Source: an uncultured Bacteroides sp.
GTDB taxonomy: Bacteria > Bacteroidota > Bacteroidia > Bacteroidales > Bacteroidaceae
Reading direction: 5' to 3'
Assembly (NCBI RefSeq): GCF_963678425.1
Contig: NZ_OY782855.1
Coordinates: 2,418,001 to 2,482,000, forward strand
Length of the DNA: 64,000 bases
In this document: one piece after another, positions 46,544 to 57,288 of the stretch
Position numbering within the stretch: position 1 is the first letter of the stretch
Layout: each line of letters begins with the position of its first letter
Notes under the pieces: generated by a model
What the model was told of the DNA's origin: nothing
Databases searched by the model: none
What the model saw: only the letters and a program-made list of their open reading frames with translations
Made by a program: the position numbers and the translations under genes

Positions 46544-48763
46544 CTAGTGCACAAGAACCTCATCAAGAAAGAACCAAGCTGGATTCCCCACCCCATAATG
46601 CCAGGAAGGACATAAGCCGATTGTCTCTATTTTTACTTTTACATAACGAGCACTAATAACTTTATCAGATTTCACAGGTATATTTACGTATTTAACAGGT
46701 CTGTCTCTATCTTCAGGTATTTCGGTGGTTCCCATTAATGTAAAGTCTTTATTGTTAGTTGATGTATAGCAGCTCATGCTTTTAGGTAATAGAATCCAGG
46801 CACCTAAATTATGCAGAAAATCAACTTCTACACTGCTAAAGTCTTGTGGTTTCTTTAAATCAATAATAAACTCAGCATCTTTTCCCATCCATCCTACCCA
46901 ACTCTCGTTGTATGAAGCAGCTCCATAAAGTCCATCAGTTAGGGCCTTAGCTGCAATTTTATCGTATGGAGCATTTGCCGGAAGAATATAATTTACTTCA
47001 GCACCTTGAGCCAGGTTTGTATTCTTATGAAAAAGATTCCTTTGTGAATAAAGCTCACAATATTCTTCGACTGTATTGTTACGTTCATTAAGGTCCTTTA
47101 CCCCAAGTTCTTTAGCTCTTTGCCTGAATAGATCTAATTTATCTTTCAGTTCAGCTATATTTTCAATGGGTTCGGTCCGTGCTATTTCCAGCTCGGCATA
47201 CTGAATCGGAAGGCGGGATTCTCTGACACGGTTAAGGTATACTGGATTATCAGCAACAGCTCGCTCAGCATCATCAAATAGCTCTTTATATTTTTGCATG
47301 AGAGCTTTATTCAGCATACCATTTTTATGTGTTATTGGAGTATCATATATCCATAGAGGAATTTTACTTCCTAACAGTGCTCCTTTCTGCAAATTCAGAT
47401 AATTATAAAGATAAGTAGCAGCTTTGCCATAATATCCATCCAAAAAAGTATGTATGATAGAATCAACATTAGCCGAAGTATTCCACAATAATTTAGCAAC
47501 CAAATACGAACGAAGTTCAGAAAAGTCCCCCCCTTTAATACTTGCTATCTGCGAAAAATGCATTGTTGCCTTATTCTTTTTAAATAACTCCATATTAGGT
47601 TGCAGAATATGAAAATTCGGGAAAGGAGAAATATAATTATCAAAATTAATACCATAATCCCATACAAATATATTATTTGTTATTTTCGACCATCCCTCCA
47701 TATTCCTCATAAAATCTTTGCCTGAAGGGTTTTCTGTTAATGGGACCTCTCTATAACAACCTATATCGCAAAGCATTATATTCACATTGGGCAAAGGCTT
47801 TATATGTTTAGGTGGCGGAACAGAATATAAGTAAGCAAGTGTAGAAAACTCCTTATCAGGAAAACGAGCTGCAAGTTTGTTCAAAAAATAAATAATTGTT
47901 CCCGAGGGGCTGCCTTCATATTCATCAATAGCTTTGCACTCATCACAAAAACAGTGAGTCTGGCTATCATTTTGACTGACCGATATCATATTCTTCCCCG
48001 GATTAGCCTTAAATATAGAATCTAAACGATGGGCTACAATCTCAAATACGTCAGGATTCGTTAAACACCACTGACTAGCCACCCCAGGTCTACGCTGACC
48101 ATTAATAAACGAATAATACTGTGGATGTTTTTCTCCGAATTCAGCCGCAGGGAGTAATGTATTAAAAGTATGCACCCACAAGTTGCTGGCAAATACTTCC
48201 CCTGGCTCTTCCAATCGATGCCACAGCTTGTACATAGGATCTTTGAAGCTGTAAGATTGTGTTTGTCTGTATCGAAATGACGGATTGTCGATCTTATGTA
48301 TACCCGAAGGTACAACCATATCTTTACTCTTGTTTATGCTATAAGTTTCTGCCGCATAATAGTGTATTCCAAAATAATCTTCCAATAAAGTAACAACCCC
48401 ATATATTGAGCCTTTACCTCCACCTTTTACAATACGCAGATACCCGTCGGTCGAGGATATATAAAAACCATCTTCAGTAATATCGGATGTATTCAAACCT
48501 TTAAGAGGGAGTTGAAAGTTACCAATCAAAACATCACCTTTTTTTACGTTTTCTTTTGATACTATTTCGAGAATTGCTCCAGTTATTTTTTTAGTAAAAG
48601 TTTGAAGTAATAGTGCAGCCTTCATATCGATGCTGTCATTTCTATCGACAGCTATTCGTGCCTTTGGTCTGCCTCCTTTCACTATTACAATCTGAGCAAA
48701 GGAATATTGAAAAATCAGAAAAAAAGAGAGCAGTACTACTTCTATTTTATGTCTAACATTCAT
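46544..48763 (-). CDS. DUF4838 glycoside-hydrolase-like protein with discoidin-like C-terminus
   Basis: 739 residues with a signal peptide (1-23). The N-terminal alpha/beta domain (about 25-140, KGSIYGVVTLLEDYFGIHYY) resembles the non-catalytic domain before GH20/GH67 barrels. DUF4838 follows (about 200-480: VSQNDSQTHCFCDECKAIDEYEGSPSG). The C-terminal 140 residues (NLAQGAEVNY; WVGWMGKDAEFIIDLKKPQDFSSVEV; ARYVKVKIET) fit an F5/8 type C carbohydrate-binding module. The catalytic status is unknown. It follows the ECF sigma gene and precedes the IS element. Confidence 0.82.
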   Translation of the reverse strand: MNVRHKIEVVLLSFFLIFQYSFAQIVIVKGGRPKARIAVDRNDSIDMKAALLLQTFTKKITGAILEIVSKENVKKGDVLIGNFQLPLKGLNTSDITEDGFYISSTDGYLRIVKGGGKGSIYGVVTLLEDYFGIHYYAAETYSINKSKDMVVPSGIHKIDNPSFRYRQTQSYSFKDPMYKLWHRLEEPGEVFASNLWVHTFNTLLPAAEFGEKHPQYYSFINGQRRPGVASQWCLTNPDVFEIVAHRLDSIFKANPGKNMISVSQNDSQTHCFCDECKAIDEYEGSPSGTIIYFLNKLAARFPDKEFSTLAYLYSVPPPKHIKPLPNVNIMLCDIGCYREVPLTENPSGKDFMRNMEGWSKITNNIFVWDYGINFDNYISPFPNFHILQPNMELFKKNKATMHFSQIASIKGGDFSELRSYLVAKLLWNTSANVDSIIHTFLDGYYGKAATYLYNYLNLQKGALLGSKIPLWIYDTPITHKNGMLNKALMQKYKELFDDAERAVADNPVYLNRVRESRLPIQYAELEIARTEPIENIAELKDKLDLFRQRAKELGVKDLNERNNTVEEYCELYSQRNLFHKNTNLAQGAEVNYILPANAPYDKIAAKALTDGLYGAASYNESWVGWMGKDAEFIIDLKKPQDFSSVEVDFLHNLGAWILLPKSMSCYTSTNNKDFTLMGTTEIPEDRDRPVKYVNIPVKSDKVISARYVKVKIETIGLCPSWHYGVGNPAWFFLDEVLVH

Positions 48764-48832
48764 TCTGTATTACTTAAAAAAAATAAAATAATTCCCTTTA
48801 ATGACTTCTAAAAAAGCATGTGACAATCCGCA

Positions 48833-49402
48833 TCAGAATTCTTCGGAATTTCTTCTTAATTTCTCACGTAATTGCTTCAATGCATTGTAGGTATGGTTCT
48901 GGACTGTGCTTAACGAAACAGCTAGTTTCTTGCTAATATCTTTACTTGGCATATCTTCAAGGTAGCTTAATATAAATACTTCCTTACATTTAGGAGGAAG
49001 ACTTTCTATTGCTGCATCAATTCTGATTTTAATATCATTGTTGTAAAGATACTGAATCACATCATTTGAATCCGGATCATAATATTGGCACCTAATATTC
49101 TCAATTTCCTGTTGATAATCAGACAGTTTTTGATCTGGTTGTTTCTTTTTCAAAACATTCAATGCTGAATTATAAACAGAGCGGAAAAGATAAGCTTTTA
49201 GCGAAAGGTTTTCATCTATATTTTCCTTATGAAGCCAAACATTTAAAAAAACATCCTGTATTATGTCTTCTGTTTCAGTTGCACTTAGAAAAGATCTCCC
49301 ATAATTTCGCAAAGAAGAATAATGCAACAAATAAAGCTCATTAAATGCGGCTCTATCCCCCCTTTTTATCCTTTCTGCCAATGAAATAACATTTTCCATC
49401 AA
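48833..49402 (-). CDS. ECF-type RNA polymerase sigma factor
   Basis: 189 residues. Region 2 (about 18-88: NELYLLHYSSLRNYGRSFL, TEDIIQDVFLNVWLHKENI) binds the -10 element and core enzyme. Region 4 (about 128-182: IESLPPKCKEVFILSYLEDM, SLSTVQNHTYNALKQLREKL) is a helix-turn-helix for the -35. This is the Bacteroidetes FecI-like group that pairs with FecR and STN-domain SusC proteins. It lies between GH2 and DUF4838 genes on the same strand; the only FecR gene in the window is 13.5 kb upstream. Confidence 0.94.
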   Translation of the reverse strand: MMENVISLAERIKRGDRAAFNELYLLHYSSLRNYGRSFLSATETEDIIQDVFLNVWLHKENIDENLSLKAYLFRSVYNSALNVLKKKQPDQKLSDYQQEIENIRCQYYDPDSNDVIQYLYNNDIKIRIDAAIESLPPKCKEVFILSYLEDMPSKDISKKLAVSLSTVQNHTYNALKQLREKLRRNSEEF

Positions 49403-49601
49403 TGCTTAAATCTGTTTTTTTTAAGAATTATAATAGTTCATCTTCCATTATACGAGACTATATTTAACCGTAAAAGTAATATTAATCTTTTCATTTCCAA
49501 TAACTCTTTAGAGAGATATTTTCAAACGATTATATTGAATAGTTGTATAATTAAAAAACAGATCTAATACATTGCTTATTAACATTTGAATAATGAAGAT
49601 A

Positions 49602-52256
49602 TTATTTACCAACACGGACTATTTGCTGTGAAACATTCCATCCTGCAACTATTATTTCCTGATTTGATTTAGAAGAGGTATCATACTCTATATCAATCGT
49701 TTTCGTGCCACCAGGAACTACAGAAAAATAGTTATCGCTGTAAAATGCAGGAAGGATTCTTTCACCGGTTTTCTTATCAACAACAGATATACGATTAAAG
49801 AATGCCACAGGATTATTGGCCGGATTGGAAAGTGTTACTTCCACTTTGCCTACCTTCAACGATTTTACTGAAACCTTTAGTCTGGCTTTATTCATTGCAG
49901 ACAGGCCACTGTATTTTCCTGTTCCGTCAGCTAACCAATAGATATTTTCACTTACAACCTGCTTGGTTTCGTCCATCAGCTGAAGACGGAGGAATCCGCC
50001 TTTCTCTTTAGCAAGAGCATCAAGCTCTTTTTTTATGGAGAACAGTTTCTTGCTACTGGAAGCATCAATGGAGGTGGATTTTTGGGTAATCACACTGCTC
50101 TTTCCGTCCATATCAAACCATGTGGCAGTAAGTGTCAGGTTCTGGCAAGCCTTAAAGCCGTTGTTGACAAGCATAAGGGTTCCGTCAGTAGGATTACACA
50201 TGGCATGAAGCTTTTCACTTCCGTTTCTAAGTCCGAACAAACAAGCATTAGGATCAAGGTAGTAATCGTACATCTGACCACGCATAGCTGTCCATGGATT
50301 CTGAGTTTTCCAGATTATAACTCCCGTGTACCAGTTCCACATGTGAGAGCTGAATCCTTCCATCAGTCCGCGGTACTGATCATAGTTAACCAGCTGGGCC
50401 TTCATGCAGAAATCTTTGATATCAGATGGGGTTCCGTAAGGTTCCAGGAAGCCTTCATAGCCTACTCCGGTATATGTGTGGTAAGTCCAGACAGAATCGG
50501 CGGTTTCATTTGGCTTTTCATTCGGGTGATAAACAGGAAGCACCATGTTCTTCTGCGGTATGAAACGTTTCAGTGATTCATAATCGCCTACTCCCACTGA
50601 ACCTACTTCCGAGTTGAAAGGCCAGGTCTTGTAGTCCCAGAACACACTAAGGGGCTGGATGGAGTATGGACCATCGCCGTTTCCACCAATGGTATTTAAT
50701 GACATCTTTTCGGTATTGGAAAAATCGAAGAACATACGGGTGCCGTCCAGTTTGGCGATAATTGAATCGCGCAAAACAGTCAGGATATCATCAGGGGGAG
50801 CAATTTCATTTCCACCGCACCAGATTGCCAGTGAAGGGTGATTGCGCACCATTTTAACCATATCGGCTGCACATTCCAGGAACAGGCTGTGGTTATCCGG
50901 ATACTTTCTACGTGTCCACTGATCTTCCTTTTTCATTGGATCCAACCATCGGCCATTGCAGTCGCCGGACATCCAGAAATCCTGGAATACAAGCATACCA
51001 TAACGGTCACAAGCTTCATAAAACTCCGGACGTTCTACCAAAGCACCTCCCCAGATACGGATCAGGTTCAGATTCATATCACGGTGATAGCGGATTTCAG
51101 CATCGTAGCGTTCGGGGGTAAAACGGAGCATTGCATCCGAGATAATCCAGTTACCACCTTTGATAAAGATCTTCTGACCGTTGACATGTATTTCACGGCT
51201 GCTGGTTATCGGATTCCACTGAGTCTGGATTTCCCTTACTCCAAACTGAAGGTTTTCACTGTCTGAAATTCCCTTGTTCTTTTCTTCAAAAGAGATTTCG
51301 GATTTATAAAGATTCTGTTCGCCGTAACCGGAAGGCCACCAAAGGCGCGGATTCTGCATCTTATAAACAGGCAAGGAAACGGTCTGCCTTGAATTGGGTT
51401 CAAGGGTTACTTCTTTGGAGATTACGTTTCCTTCAACTGAAAATTTAACCTGCCCTGTGACTGCTTTATCCGAAGCATTTTCAACTTCTGCCGAAACTTT
51501 GATCAGGGCTTCGCTCTGTTTGCCTTCGGGGGTACGTTTGCCGGGAACCTGAGTAATGATATGCGGATCACTTAAATTCACACTGCCTGTCTTTTCAATA
51601 TAGACCTTATCCCAGATTCCGGTATTACGGTCACGGATCGGGCGGATCCAGTCCCAGCCCGCTACATACTGGTGGGAGACTCCACGTGCTATTGTTCCGT
51701 CACCTCCCTGGCCTCCGTTAGGATTACCAACCGGATCGGGAGGGAAGACAATCACAGCAAGGCGGTTATCTCCTGTCTTTGATAAAAGTTTTGTGATATT
51801 GAATGATTTGCGAAGATACATACCTTCATACGGTTCCTTGTTTACAAGCTCACCGTTCAGGTATATCCTGCAGCTATAGTTAATGCCTCGGAATTTAAGC
51901 CATACCTGATTTCCGTTTTCAGGTTGTTGTTCCTTAAAGTTCTTTACAAACCAGAAGGTATAGTAATCCCTGCCGGTTTTATAGATATCAGGTATCTGTT
52001 CGTTGTTCATGCCATAGAAAGGATCCGGTATCTCTTTGTTGGCAAGCAGGGTTGTTAGCACCGTACCGGGAACAACGGCATTTTTCCATGCCGATAAAGA
52101 ATAAGATGGTGTGGAGATATCCTCTCCCGAGGCTTTTTCTTCTTTTATTGATCTGCACTTCCAGCCGCTATTGAGTTCATAACGGTTCTGAGCAAAAGAA
52201 CCGGTTATACAGAACAAAGAAAACAAAGCTACTATAAAACTGTGTCTTTTCATCAT
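49602..52256 (-). CDS. GH2 glycosidase, beta-mannosidase/endo-beta-mannosidase-like
   Basis: 884 residues with a signal peptide (1-22). The sugar-binding domain (about 30-220), immunoglobulin-like domain (about 230-345), and catalytic barrel (about 350-600) are followed by C-terminal sandwich domains. The acid/base is E484 in IWCGGNE and the nucleophile candidate is E550 in FNSEVGSVG. This sequence type is close to exo-beta-glucosaminidases and to the mannosylglycoprotein endo-beta-mannosidases of GH2. With GH92 and GH29 neighbours, cleavage of the beta-mannose of an N-glycan core is plausible. It lies 60 bp after the GH92 gene. Confidence 0.88.
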   Translation of the reverse strand: MMKRHSFIVALFSLFCITGSFAQNRYELNSGWKCRSIKEEKASGEDISTPSYSLSAWKNAVVPGTVLTTLLANKEIPDPFYGMNNEQIPDIYKTGRDYYTFWFVKNFKEQQPENGNQVWLKFRGINYSCRIYLNGELVNKEPYEGMYLRKSFNITKLLSKTGDNRLAVIVFPPDPVGNPNGGQGGDGTIARGVSHQYVAGWDWIRPIRDRNTGIWDKVYIEKTGSVNLSDPHIITQVPGKRTPEGKQSEALIKVSAEVENASDKAVTGQVKFSVEGNVISKEVTLEPNSRQTVSLPVYKMQNPRLWWPSGYGEQNLYKSEISFEEKNKGISDSENLQFGVREIQTQWNPITSSREIHVNGQKIFIKGGNWIISDAMLRFTPERYDAEIRYHRDMNLNLIRIWGGALVERPEFYEACDRYGMLVFQDFWMSGDCNGRWLDPMKKEDQWTRRKYPDNHSLFLECAADMVKMVRNHPSLAIWCGGNEIAPPDDILTVLRDSIIAKLDGTRMFFDFSNTEKMSLNTIGGNGDGPYSIQPLSVFWDYKTWPFNSEVGSVGVGDYESLKRFIPQKNMVLPVYHPNEKPNETADSVWTYHTYTGVGYEGFLEPYGTPSDIKDFCMKAQLVNYDQYRGLMEGFSSHMWNWYTGVIIWKTQNPWTAMRGQMYDYYLDPNACLFGLRNGSEKLHAMCNPTDGTLMLVNNGFKACQNLTLTATWFDMDGKSSVITQKSTSIDASSSKKLFSIKKELDALAKEKGGFLRLQLMDETKQVVSENIYWLADGTGKYSGLSAMNKARLKVSVKSLKVGKVEVTLSNPANNPVAFFNRISVVDKKTGERILPAFYSDNYFSVVPGGTKTIDIEYDTSSKSNQEIIVAGWNVSQQIVRVGK

Positions 52257-52316
52257 TATTATATTCTTGCTATATACATTTCTTAAAGTTATGGATATGC
52301 TTCATTCGGTAAACAT

Positions 52317-54608
52317 TTACATTTCCGAATGGGGACGGTCAGCCGGAGCTGTGCCCCATAAGGATGGTTTGTTGCCCATCTCAATAACCAGCTTTCCTCC
52401 GTTCATTATATCTTTGTACCGGATATATGATTTTGGATAGTTCTTTCCGTTCAGGGTTACTTTCTGAATGTATTTATTCGCAACACTGTTATTTAATACA
52501 TTCATGGTAAATATTTTGTTGTTGCCCACATTGATGGTGGCATTGTTCACTACCGGACTCCCGAAGACATAACAGCCGTTTGAAGGGTTAAGAGGATAGA
52601 ATCCCAATGACGAGAGGACATACCAGGCCGACATCTGTCCAACATCCTCGTTTCCGCAAAGGCCATCAAGCTTATCTGTATATAATGTATTCATTATCTC
52701 ACGTACCTTATCCGCCGTTTTCCAGGGTTGTCCCACATAGGCATACATATAGGTTACATGGTGACTCGGTTCGTTGCCATGAGCATATTGTCCGATCAGA
52801 CCGCTGATATCAGGGGAAGCGTCTTTTCCAAGCTCGCCTTTGGCCAGAAAGAGCGAATCCAGTTTGGAAGTAAATGCTTTTTCTCCTCCGAAAAGTCCTA
52901 TCAGTCCTTCCACATCCTGGGGTACCAGCCAGGTATATTGCCAGCCGTTTCCTTCGGTATAGTCGTTCTGACGGTGGATAGAGGTGAACGGGTTAAACGG
53001 GGTTCTCCAGGTATTATCGTTTACACGTCCTCTGGCAAAGCCTGTCTGAGCATCGAAATAGTTACGGTAGTATTTCCCGCGTTTATCGAAATAGTTGTAA
53101 TCATCCGTAAGGCCCTCTTTCTTTGCTACCTGTCCCACGCTCCAGTCGGCAATGGCATATTCCAGTCCCATAGCTACGGATTCAACGGTACTGCCGGCAG
53201 GGATATAGCCGTACTTCTTTACGTATTTAAGTCCTCTTCCGTCCTGCATCATGGTATTCTTCATTGCTTCATAGGCCAGTTTTTTATCAAAGCCCCTTAT
53301 TCCTTTCAGACAGGCATCGGCAACGACCATAACAGCCGGACAACCGACCATGCAATAGGTCTCATTACCCATCAGATGCCATACCGGAAGTTCTCCCTGC
53401 TGCTGATAAATGGCCAGCATGGTATTTACAAAATCACTTGCTCTCTCCGGTTGAAGAAGGGTAAACAGCGGATGTGCAGCACGGTAGGTATCCCATAAAG
53501 AGAAGGTGGTATAATTGGTAAACGAAGCATTGGTATGGATCTTCTTATCTGCACCGCGGTAATCTTTATTGCAATCACTGAAAACCGAAGGGGCAATCAT
53601 AGTGTGATATAATGCTGTATAGAAAGTGCGCATACGTGCGGCATTATCGGCTTTTATCACCACTTTATTCAGTTCCTTATTCCAGGCAACATCGGCCTTT
53701 GCTACTGTCTGGCGGAAGTTCCAGCCGGGAAGTTCCTCTTTCATATTTGCTTTGGCATTCTCTATGCTTACCGGTGAAATGGCAACCTTTACAAATACAT
53801 TCTCCTTTTCACGAGTGTCAAACAAAGCCTGACCATAAACTCTTTCAGCTTTTAAGGATAAACCGGAAGAAATACTTGTAGAATCGCTAACAATAAAGCG
53901 TTTCATTGGTTTGGAAAACACAGCAGTGAAATAAATACGTTGATCTTTAGCCCATCCGGAAGAATAACGATAGCCCGAAATCATAGAATCATTCTCCTGA
54001 ATCATATAACCTTCAGTCACTTTATCCCATCCAATACCACTTTCCAGATCAATAATAATCTTCGCATCCTTCGAAGCGGGAAAGGTATATTTATGAAACC
54101 CGCATCGCTGAGTTGCAGTCAATTCTACATTCACGTTATAACGATCCAAATGAACAGCATAATAACCTGGACGAGCCTTTTCTGTATTGTGACGATAGAT
54201 TGAACCGATACCAGATTTGTATTGTTCCGGAGTACTTCTTTTTGTTACCACACGTCCAATTGCCGGCATGAATGATATGTCTCCTAAGTCACCAATTCCT
54301 GTTCCACTAAGATGCATATGCCCAAAACCTGTAACTATAGAGTCTGAGTAATGATAACCGGAACACCAGTCCCATCCGCGGGTATAATTATTGGGACCTA
54401 GCTGAACCATGCCAAAAGGTACATTGGCTCCTAAAAAAGTATGACCATGTCCTCCGGTACCAATATAAGGATCAACATAACGAGTCAGATTTTCCATTCG
54501 GAAAGACCTCTGTATTGGCTTACTAAAACAAAGAGGAAAACTAAATGTCATGAACAAGCTAATAAATATAACCCTCATAAAACCTTTAATCAAATTATTG
54601 TTTTTCAT
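52317..54608 (-). CDS. GH92 alpha-mannosidase
   Basis: 763 residues. A signal peptide covers about residues 1-29. The N-domain holds YVDPYIGTGGHGHTFLGANV and FGMVQLGPNN. The (alpha/alpha)6 barrel carries MVGCPAVMVVADACLKG, AHGNEPSHHVTYMY, and CGNEDVGQMSAWYVLSSLGF with its catalytic Glu/Asp pair. GH92 enzymes are Ca-dependent exo-alpha-mannosidases, often alpha-1,2, of N-glycan or yeast mannan. It follows the TIM-barrel gene by 11 bp. Confidence 0.94.
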   Translation of the reverse strand: MKNNNLIKGFMRVIFISLFMTFSFPLCFSKPIQRSFRMENLTRYVDPYIGTGGHGHTFLGANVPFGMVQLGPNNYTRGWDWCSGYHYSDSIVTGFGHMHLSGTGIGDLGDISFMPAIGRVVTKRSTPEQYKSGIGSIYRHNTEKARPGYYAVHLDRYNVNVELTATQRCGFHKYTFPASKDAKIIIDLESGIGWDKVTEGYMIQENDSMISGYRYSSGWAKDQRIYFTAVFSKPMKRFIVSDSTSISSGLSLKAERVYGQALFDTREKENVFVKVAISPVSIENAKANMKEELPGWNFRQTVAKADVAWNKELNKVVIKADNAARMRTFYTALYHTMIAPSVFSDCNKDYRGADKKIHTNASFTNYTTFSLWDTYRAAHPLFTLLQPERASDFVNTMLAIYQQQGELPVWHLMGNETYCMVGCPAVMVVADACLKGIRGFDKKLAYEAMKNTMMQDGRGLKYVKKYGYIPAGSTVESVAMGLEYAIADWSVGQVAKKEGLTDDYNYFDKRGKYYRNYFDAQTGFARGRVNDNTWRTPFNPFTSIHRQNDYTEGNGWQYTWLVPQDVEGLIGLFGGEKAFTSKLDSLFLAKGELGKDASPDISGLIGQYAHGNEPSHHVTYMYAYVGQPWKTADKVREIMNTLYTDKLDGLCGNEDVGQMSAWYVLSSLGFYPLNPSNGCYVFGSPVVNNATINVGNNKIFTMNVLNNSVANKYIQKVTLNGKNYPKSYIRYKDIMNGGKLVIEMGNKPSLWGTAPADRPHSEM

Positions 54609-54619
54609 AATATAGATAT

Positions 54620-55714
54620 TTATACGTTCTTATATTTAAGAAATTCTTTTAATACATTTAGCACATTATCCGTAACATCGCCAAAAAGAGAGACGCCTCC
54701 GGCCCCATTATCTAATGCACATTTAATTCCATTTCTCAGCTCAGCATCATCCTTAAAATCAGGAAGATGCAGTCCTGCATATAAAGGGAATCTGCCGTCT
54801 ATTCCACGAACACCTTCTTTAACAGCATCCCCTATCCAGGAAATATTTTCTTTGTAAAAGTTATGATAAATCATGGGATAAACACCCTTCAGATTCCAGT
54901 TTGTCCAATCCTGACGCACGTTTCTTCTTGCCACTTCGGGAGTCGGAAAAACAGCTGCAGTCACTTTCTTATCATGCTTTTGAGCTACTATTGCAATCTG
55001 ATTTACAATATTCGTGATTGAATTATATCTGAATTGTCGCCAGGAAAGGGAAGCCTCAGGGTACTCAATCTCATCGAGATTCATCCCGAATTGTTCCTTG
55101 AATTTCATCCGGCATTTTTCACAATAACAAAAGTCATATTCCGGTAACTCGCTTATTTGCTCAAGATGGTAGTTTTTCCATAAATTAAGAGGGAGAATAA
55201 CATCACAAAATCTGATATAATCAAGATGTACGCCATCAACATACTCTTTCTCAAGAATACTCTCCACATCATCAAGAATATATTGCTGTACATCCTCTCT
55301 GGAAGGACAAAGCCAGCGATAGTAATTTACATAGGGTGGTTTATCGGCACATGACTCCCCCTTACGGTTTTTTGCATACCATTCCGGATGCGCTTCCAGA
55401 AGAGCCTTTTCTCCTCTATTCATGATCCAGGCCCAACGATGTGTCTCCAGTCCGTGAGATTTAGCAATACGGAAATGCCTTTCATTGTCTTTTCCAAAAA
55501 AAATGCCCCGAATCCCTGCCTCGTAATATTTTCTATATCTGATTGCTAATTCCGTTTCATCTTCTCCTTCTTTGGGATTTATCCACACCCAATGCTTCAA
55601 TTTGTGTGTCTTCTTAATGCTATAAGTTTCAGAAGCTTTCAGAACATCGGGAAGCACAGACATTGACAATCCAGCAAAAAGGCTGGTCTTAATAAATTTT
55701 CGTCTACTGGTCAT
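54620..55714 (-). CDS. TIM-barrel glycoside-hydrolase-like protein (GHL10-type) with Tat signal
   Basis: 364 residues. The N-terminus MTSRRKFIKTSLFAGLSMSV carries a twin-arginine signal (SRRKFIK), unlike the Sec signals of its neighbours. The barrel has YEAGIRGIFFGKD, YVDGVHLDYIRFCD (about 160-173, acidic pair), YCEKCRMKFKEQFG with two Cys, and LKGVYPMIYHN. This fits glycosylhydrolase-like family 10 (GHL10). No activity is known for this protein. It is located between GH29 and GH92 genes and is likely cotranscribed. Confidence 0.72.
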   Translation of the reverse strand: MTSRRKFIKTSLFAGLSMSVLPDVLKASETYSIKKTHKLKHWVWINPKEGEDETELAIRYRKYYEAGIRGIFFGKDNERHFRIAKSHGLETHRWAWIMNRGEKALLEAHPEWYAKNRKGESCADKPPYVNYYRWLCPSREDVQQYILDDVESILEKEYVDGVHLDYIRFCDVILPLNLWKNYHLEQISELPEYDFCYCEKCRMKFKEQFGMNLDEIEYPEASLSWRQFRYNSITNIVNQIAIVAQKHDKKVTAAVFPTPEVARRNVRQDWTNWNLKGVYPMIYHNFYKENISWIGDAVKEGVRGIDGRFPLYAGLHLPDFKDDAELRNGIKCALDNGAGGVSLFGDVTDNVLNVLKEFLKYKNV

Positions 55715-55839
55715 TTGCTGATTTCAATTAATCTTTTTCTATTGCTAATCAAAAGTTTTAGGCGAGTAAATCACTAAAAAACGCAATTCTGATATTGTGG
55801 AGTTTAATTTCGAAGATTCAATGATAACTACTTTAAATT

Positions 55840-57288
55840 TCAAAGCTTAGATGCCGGAAAAAATGAGAAAGCAAGTGCTTCCAGCTTGTCAGACAAACCT
55901 TGGGGTAGAATGACTCTTACCTTACCATTTACCATTTGCCACTTCACCGGTTTGTTTGTGTCTAAAAAGATCATCTTACAACCTTTAGCCGGTACATTCC
56001 CGCTCCATTCAACATAATCCGGTATCTTCATACCTTCCTGCAAACAAACCAATGCAAACAATCTACCGCCGTCCTTACTTTGCGTAAACCATGTATCTCC
56101 ATCGTGATAATTAGCTGTAGCCCTTGTATTATAGATCGCCCTTCCATTTTTATTCATCCAAGCACCAATTTCATTCAGGCGCTTCACAGCCTTATCAGGA
56201 ATCAATCCCTCTGATGATGGTCCAACTCCCAATAATAAACTGCCTCCTTTGGAAACAATCTCAATCAATGAATGAATCACTTTAAAGGAAGATTTATAGT
56301 TGTCATTCGGAACAAATCCCCATGCATCACCTAAAGTCATGCAACTTTCCCAAGGATGATCCAATTTTGTAGATGGTATTTTCTGTTCAGGCGTCTGATA
56401 ATTTTCAAAAGGGCCATGAACGGTTCTGTCTACCATTAACAATCCCGGCTGAGCGCCTCTCGCCATTTCTGCAATATGATTCATGTCAACATCCTGGCTC
56501 CATTTAGGGATATTCGCCCCCCATGAACGAACTTCATCCGTAACCGATTCTAATGGACGAACCCAGCCTCCATCCAGCCATAAAATATCAATAGAACCAT
56601 AGTTATGCATTAATTCACTGATCTGGTTATAGGTATATTGTTTAAACTTATTCCATCTCCATGGATGTTTATCAATATCATAATTATTATTCCGATCGGG
56701 GGTAGCATATTTAGGCCACCAATAATATTCAGAATGCCAGTCAGGCTTGGAGAAATAAGCTCCAATCATGAGCCCTTTTTTACGAAAAGCATCAAATACA
56801 TATTTAGCCACATCCGCACGAGGATTATTCTTAAAAGGTCCTTGAGCTATGGAAAAATCAGTTTGTTTTGTATCAAACATAGCAAATCCATCATGGTGCT
56901 TTGTTGTAAAAACCAGGTAGCGCATACCGGCACTATATGCAGACTGTGCCCACTGTTCCGGATTAAACTTTACGGGATTAAATGACTTGGATAAATCCCA
57001 ATACCACTTTTTATAATTATCATACGTAATAGTACTATCACGTTCAATCCAGTCTTCAGAACACAAAGACCATGACTCAATCATTCCAGGAACGGCATAA
57101 AGTCCCCAATGAATAATCATTCCAAATTTTTTATCCTGCCACTGATCCAGTTTATTCTTTACTAACGAATCCTTTGGCCATTCATACACAGTCGACTGAT
57201 TGTGCACATTAGGCTGAGCTACTATTTCAAATGAAAAAAAAATAAGAATTGTAAACGCAACCAATATTTTATACTTCACCATATCCAA
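55840..57288 (-). CDS. GH29 alpha-L-fucosidase
   Basis: 482 residues with a signal peptide (1-24). Family blocks: WQDKKFGMIIHWGLYAVPG (50-68), TTKHHDGFAMFDTKQTDFS, and the nucleophile D239 in IDILWLDGGWVRP. The C-terminal beta-domain is present. GH29 removes alpha-L-fucose with retention; the acid/base varies and cannot be set by eye. Neighbouring mannosidases suggest core or antenna fucose of N-glycans. A terminator separates it from susD. Confidence 0.92.
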   Translation of the reverse strand: MDMVKYKILVAFTILIFFSFEIVAQPNVHNQSTVYEWPKDSLVKNKLDQWQDKKFGMIIHWGLYAVPGMIESWSLCSEDWIERDSTITYDNYKKWYWDLSKSFNPVKFNPEQWAQSAYSAGMRYLVFTTKHHDGFAMFDTKQTDFSIAQGPFKNNPRADVAKYVFDAFRKKGLMIGAYFSKPDWHSEYYWWPKYATPDRNNNYDIDKHPWRWNKFKQYTYNQISELMHNYGSIDILWLDGGWVRPLESVTDEVRSWGANIPKWSQDVDMNHIAEMARGAQPGLLMVDRTVHGPFENYQTPEQKIPSTKLDHPWESCMTLGDAWGFVPNDNYKSSFKVIHSLIEIVSKGGSLLLGVGPSSEGLIPDKAVKRLNEIGAWMNKNGRAIYNTRATANYHDGDTWFTQSKDGGRLFALVCLQEGMKIPDYVEWSGNVPAKGCKMIFLDTNKPVKWQMVNGKVRVILPQGLSDKLEALAFSFFPASKL